A DNA stretch of 64,000 nucleotides from Bilabrum cf. latius. Its lineage: Eukaryota; Bigyra: Bicosoecida; Bigyra; Bicosoecida. The notes beneath the pieces are model-generated. The model saw only the letters and a list, made by a program, of their open reading frames with translations. It made no database searches and was not told where the DNA came from. Where the stretch lies: positions 930,001-994,000 of the forward strand of contig OZ237741.1 in assembly GCA_965178125.1 (NCBI GenBank), in the 5' to 3' direction. Below, one piece after another: positions 23,067 to 32,339 of the stretch. The position numbers and the translations under genes were made by a program. Position 1 is the first letter of the stretch. The number at the start of each line of letters is the position of its first letter.

Positions 23067-23669
23067 TCATTTGCCGCCCCCTGCTGCCGCCGCGCCAGCC
23101 CCACTTGCAGGCCCATCCCCAGCCTTTCCTACTCGTTTCTTGGAAGCCCCCTGCCTACCTCCCTTGCTGCCTAAAACACCAGGTTTGGACGTGTCGACAC
23201 CAGCGGCCTCCAGTCTAGCTTTCCGTCTCTTTCGTCGCTGGGCTCCGCTCAGGCGGGGCTTTGCCATAAACTTCTCGGTCTCATCAGATCTTGCTGGTTT
23301 CGTCGACGGCCTTCCGGAGTCTGCATCGATGCTACTATCTGCCATTGCCGTTGATACCAAGTCAGACACAACATTCAATGTCTTGATGTCCCTTCGCGAC
23401 TGCAACTGAAATTGCAAACACGTGCTGTCGTCTGTGACCTTTATCAATACCTATCCTTTCGCTGGTCGAGTCGTCACAACCATTCGAACCTGCAGATCAA
23501 ATCAATAATCAGCGGAATTAAATCCAAAATGAAGGTGGAAATGAACTGATATGGCGCTCTGCGCTGACCGAGCTTGCGTCGTGCTCAGGAAGCTTACATG
23601 ACCAGCCCGCTCCTTCACTAGCTTCGACACCGCTTCTTCGAACTCAGAAGCCACTCGAATAAACACCAT
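23067..23669 (-). CDS. SRP9: Signal recognition particle 9 kDa protein, extended
   Basis: Exons 23598-23669 and 23067-23489 (minus strand) are separated by a 108-nt GT-AG intron, GTAAGC to CTGCAG. The product has 164 residues against about 86 in human. Exon 1 encodes the first helix (MVFIRVASEFEEAVSKLVKE); exon 2 encodes the strands and the SRP9 signature KVTDDSTCL, then a helix with RRDIKTLNVV. One in-frame TAG (23451-23453) falls two residues before the LIKVTDD strand, where human has Asn and plants Lys, so a polar residue is expected. The C-terminal about 85 residues are a basic, disordered tail (RRKRRKAR, Gly/Ala end) not found in human SRP9, which might add RNA contacts. Acts with SRP14 in the Alu domain of SRP to delay elongation. 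Divergent from ValRS, 134 bp between start codons. Confidence 0.85.
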
Positions 23670-23803
23670 GTAAATACACTACGCTCTGACTCAGGGATGA
23701 GACGGTTGAAAACTTTGTTTGGTTGCCGGTTCGGCTACACTTCCGGTTTTGGACCTGGAGAAGACAGCCGCAGTTCGCATATATCTTGGATTTACCCAGG
23801 GGT

Positions 23804-26800
23804 ATGTCGGGTTCGGCGGCTCTGGATCCTAGATTTGAGGCCTCGGATACTTTTTCCGGTACGGCATCGGTGCGAGAGGACACTAAAGCGGCATCTCTGC
23901 AGTTTCCTGATCTTCTGTCGTTCGAGGGGGGCAAGGCATCGGAAGCGTCCGCAGCCCCCGCAGCTGGTGAGGCCAGCGGCGGTGAATCTGGCGGAACGAA
24001 GGGCAAAGGCAAGGCTGCGTCGAAAGGTAAAGGCAAGAAGCCAGCTGCTTCGGGTGCTGGAGCTGACGAGGATGACCGCGAGGCCGAACGAAAGCGCAAG
24101 CGCGAGGAAGCTGCGGCAAGGAAGGCGGAAAGGGGTAGGAAAGCCGAAGCTGCCGCTAAGAAGAAGAAGGATGAAGAGGCTGCAAAGAAGAAAAAGGTGG
24201 TCGAAGTGAAGTTTGACAAGGTTCCGGCGGGCCAGAAGAAGAGTAAGAATATTCTCACGTGCGATTGCTGCGCCTTGCGCTCGCAAGACTCGCGGCTCCC
24301 GCAGCATAGTTTGTTCCACTTCTGTATTGCACGCTTGTCTCCCGTTTGCCTACGCAGAGATCGAGGGAACCCCGATGCTGGACGCCTACCACCCCAAGGC
24401 AGTGGAGCACTCGTGGGACGCCTGGTGGCAGGAGCAGGGATACTACTCGTGCGATCCAGAGGAGGCCGCTGCTGTGGGCGAGGAGGGCCGCTTCGTGATG
24501 GTCATCCCCCCGCCCAACGTGACTGGGTCCCTGCATCTCGGGCACGCCCTCACGTGCGCCGTGGAGGACACGCTCGCCAGGTGGCACCGCATGCGGGGCA
24601 AGAAGGTCATGTGGCTGCCCGGCACCGACCACGCCGGTATCGCCACGCAGGCCGTGGTGGAGCGGATGCTCAAGCGCGACGAGGGCAAGACGAGGCAGGA
24701 CCTGGGCCGCGATAAGTTCCTGGAGAAGGTGTGGGAGTGGAAGGAGCAGTACGGGGGGAGGATCTGCTCGCAGCTGAGGTCCCTGGGAGTGTCCGTGGAC
24801 TGGTCCAGGGAGCGATTCACCATGGATGCGGGTCTGTCCAAGGCTGTCAATGCATGCTTCGTGACGCTATTCGAGAGGGGCCTCATCTACAGGCAGTCCC
24901 GACTGGTGAACTGGTGCTGCGCGCTCAACACCGCCATCTCGGACATCGAGGTGGACTACATGGACGTCGAGAAGCCGCTTAAGAGGGCCGTCCCCGGGCA
25001 CGATCCCAAGAAGAAGTACGAGTTCGGGTGGCTGACTAACTTCGCCTACAAGCTGGAGAAGCCGGTTGCTGGGCTGGAGGAGCTGGTCGTCGCCACCACC
25101 CGTCTGGAGACCATGCTCGGTGATGTCGCCGTGGCCGTGCACCCGGAGGATCCCCGGTACAAGGCCATCCACGGCGCCAGTCTGGTGCACCCTTTCACCG
25201 GCCGTAAGATCCCCGTCATCACCGACAGCGAGCTCGTTGACATGAGCTTCGGGACCGGCGCGGTGAAGATCACCCCGGCGCACGACCCCAACGATTTCGC
25301 GTGCGGGCTCCGGCACGGGCTGCCTGAGATCGTGGTTCTGAGCGACGACGGCAGGATGAACGAGCAGGCGGGCATCTTTAAGGGCCAGATGAGGTTCGAC
25401 GCCAGGATCAACGTGGCCAAGGAGCTTGAGAAGCTGGGCCTGCTGCGGGGCAAGGAGCCCAACAAGATGCGCATCGGAGTGTGTTCCCGCTCGGGGGACA
25501 TCATCGAGCCCTTGCCAAAGCCCCAGTGGTGGATGGCGTGCAAGGACATGGCCACCAAGGCAGCGCAGTCCGTGCGCGACGGGGAGCTGAAGATCGTGCC
25601 CAAGATGCACGAGAGCACGTGGTTCCACTGGCTGGACAACTGCCAGGACTGGTGCATCTCGAGGCAGCTCTGGTGGGGCCACCGCATCCCGGCCTACTTT
25701 GTGACGGTCGAGGGCCAGCCCCGCGCCCCCGACTCCTCGCTGGACCACTGGGTGGTCGCGAAGTCGGAGGAGGAGGCAAAGGCCAAGGCTGCCGCCAAGC
25801 TCGGTGTGGACGCTTCCAAGATCACTCTGGAGCAGGACGAGGACGTGCTGGACACGTGGTTCTCCTCAGGGCTCTTCCCCTTCTCCACCTTTGGCTGGCC
25901 TGACGAGGGCCATCTGGACTACAACGGGTTCTACCCCAACACGCTGCTGGAGACGGGTCACGACATCCTCTTCTTCTGGGTGGCGCGCATGGTCATGATG
26001 GGCATGGAGCTGACTGGCAAGCTGCCCTTCCGCACCGTATACCTGCACGCCATGGTCAGGGACAAATACGGCCGCAAGATGAGCAAGAGCCTGGGCAACG
26101 TGATCGATCCCATGGAGGTGATTGACGGGTGCTCGCTGGAACACCTCCACGACAAGCTGTCCAAGGGCAACCTGCCCCCCTCCGAGGTCAAGAAGGCGCA
26201 GCAGGGGCAGTCCAAGGAGTACCCTTACGGGATCCCCGAGTGCGGGGCCGACGCACTTCGGTTCGGTCTGCTGGCCTACACCAAGCAGGGAAGGGACATC
26301 AACCTGGACACGAACCGTGTGGTGGCCTACAGGCACTTCTGCAACAAACTGTGGAACGCGACCAAGCTGTTGCTCAGCTACCTGCCCGAGGGCTACAAGG
26401 TCCCGATGTCGATCGGGGAGATGGAGGCATACTTTGCCAGCCCCGATGGAAGGGGATCGCTGGCTGTGCGCGACCGCTGGATCCTGAGCAGGCTGCACCA
26501 CGCCGTGACCGCCGCCAACACTGGTCTCGACAAGTTCCACTTCGCCGAGGCTTGCGAGGCCATGCACGGGTTCTGGCTGCACGACCTGTGCGATGTGTAC
26601 CTCGAGCTGACCAAGGCCGTGGTTCGCGGGGATGACGCAGCCGCGAAGGATCAGACCCTGATGGTGCTCATGTACTGCTACGAGACGGGCCTGCGCATGC
26701 TGCACCCTGTGATGCCCTTTGTCACCGAGGAGCTGTGGCACCGGATGCCCACGCGAGGCACCGACTGGTCCGAGGGCATCCCCGACCCGCCGTCCGTCAT

Positions 26801-27332
26801 GGTGGCGCCGTACCCCATGCCCATCGAGGGCACGGCTGACCCCCACGCGGAGCGCATGGTGGACGCGTGCATGCGCGCGGTCAAAGCGGCCCGCGTGATC
26901 CGATCCAAGGTCAACCTGAAGGCCAAGCAGAAGACGGAGCTGTTCATCCGATGCGCGGCAGAGGTCGGGGCGGATTTCTCGGCCATGGCTGAAGACATCT
27001 GCCAGCTGGGCGGAGGCACCTCGGTGGCGATCATCGAGCCCGGGGCGGCCGCGCCGGGAGGCTGCTTGCCCGAGGTGGTGGACGCGAGCGCGACCCTGCT
27101 GTCCAAGGTGCAGGGCGCTGTGGATGCCAAGGCGGAGGCTGCACGCATGCAAAAGCAGATGGACAAGAAGGTGAAGGCGCTTGAGAAGCAGGAGAAGAAG
27201 ATGGCCACGGAGAAGTACAAGACCAAGACGCCTGCAGAGATCCAGGAGAAGGATGCTGGCGCGGTGAACGAGCAGAAGCAGGAGATCGCCCGCATCCAGG
27301 AGAGCATTAAGCAGATGCTTGCGCTAGCTTGA
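23804..27332 (+). CDS. VARS: Valyl-tRNA synthetase, cytosolic type
   Basis: Exons 23804-24242 and 24358-27332, with a 115-nt intron (GTAAGA...CTACGCAG); 1137 residues; TGA stop. Charges tRNA-Val in the cytosol, possibly in mitochondria too. The lysine-rich N-terminal extension (about residues 60-145, KGKGK and EAAARKAE repeats) is typical of eukaryotic ValRS. The class I signatures are intact: PPPNVTGSLHLGHA (HIGH) soon after the splice, and KMSKSLGNVIDP. The CP1 editing domain (ATTRLETMLGDVAVAV, DPNDFACGLRHGLPEI) is present between them, and the C-terminal coiled coil ends in QESIKQMLALA. No TAG occurs in frame across 1138 codons, against about 3-8 expected from neighbours, suggesting that highly expressed genes avoid this codon. 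Codon use is strongly GC-ending. Confidence 0.96.
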
Positions 27333-27469
27333 TTCGGGCTTGGCATGCTCAAGTTAGTTTGTAGTTTGGTATCTTTGTTCGGCCCGCAGATCCTTTTTTG
27401 GCTCCGGTCCGACATTCGAAAATCCTAGGCAAGCACAATTCCTGCCCGGGATCGAATGAGTGTGCAGCG

Positions 27470-28238
27470 ATGATGAATTGTAGGATGCATGCTGCTCGTA
27501 TCTGGGCACAAGCGCGGACTGCCCGCCTGCACCGATGGCGGAGGGAGCAAGTTGCATCGTTGTGTGCAACTGCTTCCCCGTGGACAGCGAGACTTGAAGC
27601 CGCCAAAGGCATCAGATCGACACCAAGTGAGACCAGTGCAGTACAGCAACTGTCCCATATCGATGGTATGCTGCCTGGAATGGTGGACGTCACCGATAAA
27701 GTGCCCGGCAAGCGTCAGGCTATCGCGGAGGCTTTCGTTGAGCTACCAAAGAGTGTCAGAGAAGTTCTTGCCTCCCGCAATGGAGACGACACCGATGATA
27801 TCGCTACACTGAAGGTAAGCCGAACCTTGATCTGGCATCTGGTCCGCTGCGCGCTCGCATACTCACGTGCACACAGATTTGTGGTCCATGCAGCGTGCGC
27901 AGGGCCCTGTATTTGCTACTGCAGTAATTGCAGGCACGCAAGCTGCCAAACAGACCGCTTCACTCATACCGCTGTGCCACAACCTTCCTGTAACTGGGTG
28001 TCGGATCGACTGCTCGCTGTCTGATGACCTGGAGCGGGTGAGGATCGAGGCAGATGTTCGCACGCACTACGGGACAGGCGTGGAGATGGAGGCGCTCACA
28101 GCGGCCTCCGTGGCCGGCCTCACGGTAATTGATATGCTGAAGGCTTGGTCTCCCGAGCTGGAGCTGAATGGTGTGCGCTTGCTGCGAAAGACTGGCGGCA
28201 AGCGAGACTTCGAAGCACACAGCACTGCCACTGCGTGA
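27470..28238 (+). CDS. moaC: Cyclic pyranopterin monophosphate synthase (MoaC/CNX3)
   Basis: Exons 27470-27814 and 27903-28238, joined in phase 0 across an 88-nt intron (GTAAGC...GTGCGCAG); about 226 residues; TGA stop. Catalyses the second half of step 1 of molybdenum cofactor synthesis, converting cyclic dehydro-GTP product to cPMP, in the mitochondrial matrix in eukaryotes. Seen: LSHIDG...MVDVTDK near the start of the domain, AAKQTASLIPLCHNLP (the conserved substrate-binding strand), VRTHYGTGVEMEALTA, and KTGGKRDF at the C-terminus. The N-terminus (MMNCRMHAARIWAQARTARL) is Arg-rich without acids, like a mitochondrial presequence. The ATG at 27470 is chosen because it begins this presequence. 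Convergent with the membrane-protein gene. Confidence 0.92.
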
Positions 28239-28595
28239 CCGAGGAGCCCCTCAGGCTGGCGGGCAGCGAGGTGATATGATGAGGCAATGCAGCCTGCTCG
28301 AACAAAAGAGACAAATTCCATGCAATCGATCAACCGAGTAAAACCAAGCAAACACATGCGCGCCACCCGGGCGCATGGCTCCGCGGCATCAAAGGCGGGA
28401 CGAACTCGGCAAGCAACACAGTGTTTCATGCATTGCCACTGCCTGACTGTCCCCGCTACTTGGATGACCGCTGATTACCCATCTGCAATCGCCCAACGTT
28501 GAGTGAAGGGCCCAGGGGGGGAGTGGGGGGGGGTCTCAGTGTGCGATCGCCTGCCTCGTTACCCACCAGGCGTTGCGGCCCGGGGGGCAGTCAGA
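28239..28595. other. Convergent intergenic region
   Basis: Between MoaC (+) and the membrane protein (-). Contains a G-run (about 28514-28532). No gene recognised. Confidence 0.5.
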
Positions 28596-29872
28596 TCACC
28601 CGCCAAAGCCCCCGCCCATGGCAGCCTCCCACGTGGCCCGCAGCTGCTGGTGCGCCTGCCGAAAATACTCCACGTCTCCCGCGCTCAGATTCGTGTTTGT
28701 GGCATCCCCGTACGTGTAGAATGTCATGCACATGTCGTCCGACACGATTGCCTCTGCCGGGTGGTAGCACAGCCTGGATGTGCAGCACATCTTGGCGCAT
28801 GGGATGTTGTTCTTCTTGGACAGGGCCTCCTCGATCTTCATCATGTTTGACACCCCCATGCTGTACACCCCGCGCCTCCTGAGCTTGACGTCAAACGTGC
28901 TCGCCCGAGCGTATCCTTCAACGAGCCCGATATTCACGATCTCGTGGAAGGGGTTCCAGCCTTGCCTGCCGAGAATGATGAAGCCCCAGACAAAGATGAG
29001 GCTGAGCAACCCCAGCACGGAGTCCAGCACGAACGTAAGGATAGCAGAGATGGGGAGGATGTACACGTACAGGGCGATCGAGATCAAGATGTCGTAGAGC
29101 ATCACGACCAACGAGCCAAAGTACAGGCAGATGCCCAGATTTCGGCACCCATCAGTCCTGGCGTCATCATTACCGCACCTCCCGCCGAAGCAACGGCTGC
29201 AAAGTAGCCACAAGATTGGAACATTACACACAGGACGGTTCGACGGACTCGGCATGCCAAGCAGAAGGGTTGACAAGCGGTCCATCGCTCCCACGAACAG
29301 ACTTGGCAATCCCCAGAAGCCATATACGACTCGAGATTGCCAGGCTGCTACAAATGTCTTGCCACTGACCGCAGTACCGCCCCGAAGTTTATGGATCATT
29401 CCTTGAATAGCGGTGCGCTCGTCGTCTCCTTCGAGCAAATCTCCGTACCGCTGCAGTCTTTCTTCCAGAACGTCAGCGGTAAATCGAGGGAAGAGAGCCT
29501 GCCTCTTTGAGGTGGCTGGAAGTTTGGCAGAGTCGATGCAGTTGCAACTGCGCAGAGCCGAGAGGTAGCCAGCCATTCAGGACCGTATGGACGGTGGTGT
29601 AAACGCAATCAAGCAAACTGAGTAGCGTAAACTCACAGGCATTGGCACTGATAACACCCATTGACGCGGTACATCCACTGCATGAGGGTTTCGTAGTCCA
29701 GCTCGGTAAAGTCAGACGCTGCGCCTGTGCCTCCGTACGAGCCACCGAAGCCGGCATTTCCTGCTGGAGCGGGAGCCGGCTGAGCCGTTCCTTCCTCTGC
29801 AGACACGAGAGCCTTTGCCGATTGATCATTTGAGCCTGGCGCTACGCTTGCGTACTGTGATCCCTACGACAT
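28596..29872 (-). CDS. Multi-pass membrane protein of unknown family
   Basis: Exons 29637-29872 and 28596-29547 with an 89-nt intron (GTGAGT...CTGCGCAG); 395 residues; TGA stop. The start is ATG 29872, whose third codon is an in-frame TAG (29864-29866). The N-terminal 60 residues are disordered (PAPAPAGNAGFGG), then a Cys-rich segment straddles the intron (CYQCQC then CNC). Downstream are a helix with RLQRYGDLLE, then hydrophobic segments: VYGFWGLPSLFVGAMD, PILWLLCSRCF, a long pair LVVMLYDILISIALYVYILP and ILTFVLDSVLGLLSLIFVWGFIIL. The C-terminal 110 residues are soluble, with KKNNIPCAKMCCTSRLC and a GDVEYFRQAHQQLRATWE helix. I do not recognise the family. Its 3' end is copied at 30085-30353. 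Confidence 0.75.
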
Positions 29873-30644
29873 TGTGCTTTGATTGTGAGTGTAGATTGTG
29901 CGACGCGCCAGACATGTCGCGGATATGTCGCGGACTCGGAGCAGCAGCTTGTCCATCACCGAGCGTCTCAATAGCCGCGTTGCTGCAGCCTAAATGCCAC
30001 CAAAATTCACACGGGTAGCCATAAACAAAAATCGGTGGACGCTTGTGACCGCATGTATGGGCAAAGCAGCAAACAATAGCAAGCTAAAGCCCCCGCCTAT
30101 AGGCTATGGCACTGGCAGCCTCCCACGTGGCCCGCAGCTGCTGGTGCGCCTGCCGAAAATACTCCACGTCTCCCGCGCTCAGATTCGTGTTTGTGGCATC
30201 CCCGTACGTGTAGAATGTCATGCACATGTCGTCCGACACGATGGCCGCTGCCGGGTGGTAGCACAGCCTGGATGTGCAGCTCATCTTGGCGCATGGGATG
30301 TTGTTCTTCTTGGACAGGGCCTCCTCGATCTTCATCATGTTTGACACCCCCATTGCCAAACAGAGGCACTCCTGGGGGCCATAGCCCCCTGTCAGCGACG
30401 AACAACCCTGTCCCCCTGGGCTCACTCCCAACGACAGCGGTGCCGGTCCCAAATTCATGAGTAGGAAAGCGTCTGTCGGCAAGAATAATCTATTAGTTGA
30501 CCAGCGACACAACCCTGGTGGAGGCCATGACCTAGATCTGAACGCCTATTTCGTGTTTTCATCTTCGCAATTGTACCAGTCGCACCAATCGACTACGCGC
30601 GCTCGGTCGCCAGACTATAGCGCCCGCAAAGCAATACTGGACCC
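29873..30644. other. Intergenic region outside the duplicated fragment
   Basis: Apart from the duplicate at 30085-30353, the region between the membrane protein (-) and the CnoX-like gene (+) shows no recognisable coding sequence; it should hold both promoters. Confidence 0.5.
30085..30353 (-). pseudogene. Duplicated 3' fragment of the membrane-protein gene
   Basis: About 250 bp match 28604-28859 with only a few substitutions plus a small insertion near 30097-30110. It covers the last about 80 codons of the membrane protein and stops abruptly at both ends; no upstream exons are present. The original TGA region is replaced. Most likely a truncated segmental duplicate. Confidence 0.75.
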
Positions 30645-32111
30645 ATGAAATCTATTTAGCGTTGTAGTAAATTGATTGCTTCGGTAGCAAGGCGTTCTTC
30701 GCTCGCCGGAGGTGCTCGTAGCAGTGGGCGCAGTGTTCTGGCTCTCCGGTGCTTTGGCACTAGCTCAGTTGTCTCTGACCAATCGAATCCACCTCCGGGT
30801 ACCATTCTCGACGCTTCTGGCAGCCCTCTTCCTTCCACTGAAGCTGGGGGTGGGGGATCACCGTCTGCCGGGGAGGCAGAGATCTTGGAAGCTAGCGATG
30901 AGACGTTCCAAGAGTTGGTCATGCAGAGCCCCCGACCGGTAATTGTTCAGCTGACAGCAACATGGTGCGGACCTTGCAAGTCGCTAGGACCGAAGCTGCA
31001 GGCTGTCGTGCGCGCAGCAGGAAACACGCTCCGTTTGGTGGTTGTCGACGTGGACAAGTGTCCGCAGGTGGCTGGCGGCCTCCGCGTGCAGTCAGTTCCT
31101 ACAGTACTCGGGGTGGTGGGCGGAAAGGTAGTGGATCAGTTCATGGGAGATGTGCCGGCAGACCGGCTGCAGAACTTCGTGGCCACGATCGGGCAGGCAG
31201 CCTAGCAGCACGAAGCAGCTGGAGGTGGTGCCGGTTCCGCAGAGGGCGCCGCGCCCGCGGGCTCGCAGTTCGTCCAGGCCGTGGATGCCGCCCGTCGAGT
31301 GCTTGCTGACGTCATGAAGGACGTGACCGGCGTGGGTGCCGGGGGAGCGGGCGAGCAAGGAGCAAATGCTTCGGCAGGAGGAGCAGCAGCCTCACCGCCC
31401 GCAGCAGCAGCAGCCTCAGGAGGGGAAGATGCCCCGAAGGGGGGTGCCTTCGCCCCGGGGCCCTGGCTAGCCAGCGCGCCTCAGGAGCAGCAGGCCAAGG
31501 CGGCAGAGGCCGACAGGATCCTCCAAGCCGTGGTGCAGCGGCTGCTCCCCGCCGTGGCAGCAGCCGCATCCCATGCGCAGAAGGGGGCGGGCATTGCCGA
31601 GGACAAAGAGGATGATGCGACCAAGTAGGACGGAGCAGGTGCTCCACCAGAGGTCGCAGACGAGGACAAGGCCGCTCTGGCGGAAGCCCTCTCCCACATG
31701 GTGCTGGTGCGGCTCGCCATGGGTCGCTTCGAGGAGGCCGCGGGCGTGACCGAGGGTGCCAAGGACGTGCTGCTGGAGCACTCGTCACACCCTCCGGTGC
31801 AGATGGCCCTGCGCGAGGTGGACAGGGCACGGGTGGCCCACGAGGCCGAGGCCAAGCTGGCCCCCCTGCGGGAGGCGGTTGCAACCGATCCCAAGAGCGC
31901 CGAGGCGCAGCTGCGGCTGGGCGAGGGGCTGCGGGAGGCTCAGAAATTCGGGGAGGCCGTGGATGCGCTGATCGAGTCGATGAGGCTGGACGGGAAACTG
32001 GAGGACGGGGCGGCCAAAGCTGCGATTCTGAAGGTCTGCGAGGAGGCGGGGGAGGGCAGCGCAGTGGCGACAGATGCCAGGCGCAAGCTGAGCAGGGTGC
32101 TGTTCATCTGA
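30645..32111 (+). CDS. cnoX: Mitochondrial CnoX/YbbN-type thioredoxin-TPR protein
   Basis: Predicted 488 residues from ATG 30645 to TGA 32109-32111, with in-frame TAGs at 30657, 31203 and 31626. Codon 5 is TAG, and without reading it there is no ATG start before the thioredoxin domain. The N-terminus (MKSI-Gln-RCSKLIASVARR) is a typical mitochondrial presequence. The thioredoxin domain (about residues 85-185) has the active site TWCGPCKSL and the cis-Pro strand VQSVPTVLGV. A Gly/Ala-rich linker follows, then TPR-like helices and a last unit (RLDGKLEDGAAKAAILKVCE...ARRKLSRVLF) that matches the C-terminal domain of bacterial YbbN/CnoX. In bacteria CnoX is a chaperedoxin that hands clients to GroEL. 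A mitochondrial partner role with Hsp60 is inference. Confidence 0.85.
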
Positions 32112-32339
32112 GATGATTCTGTGGGCCTGCGGTGGGACTGCGGCTGTGGTGCAAGGAACTTATCGGATTGCTGACAACGGCTTGTGTTTAGGACAGCGTA
32201 TCGCCTGCTGACGCCCCCAGCACAGGCGCCACCTGATCGTTGCTGGCATGCAGTCGTCACACAGTGTGATCATCATCACGTGGGGCGGCGTGGTGGCAGA
32301 TTGTGTGGTGCAGTGCCACAGCGCAAGATTGCAACCAAA

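Noticed and set aside
25866-27152. 428-codon minus-strand ORF opposite ValRS
   Set aside because: Antisense shadow of the GC-ending codons of ValRS; no recognisable product.
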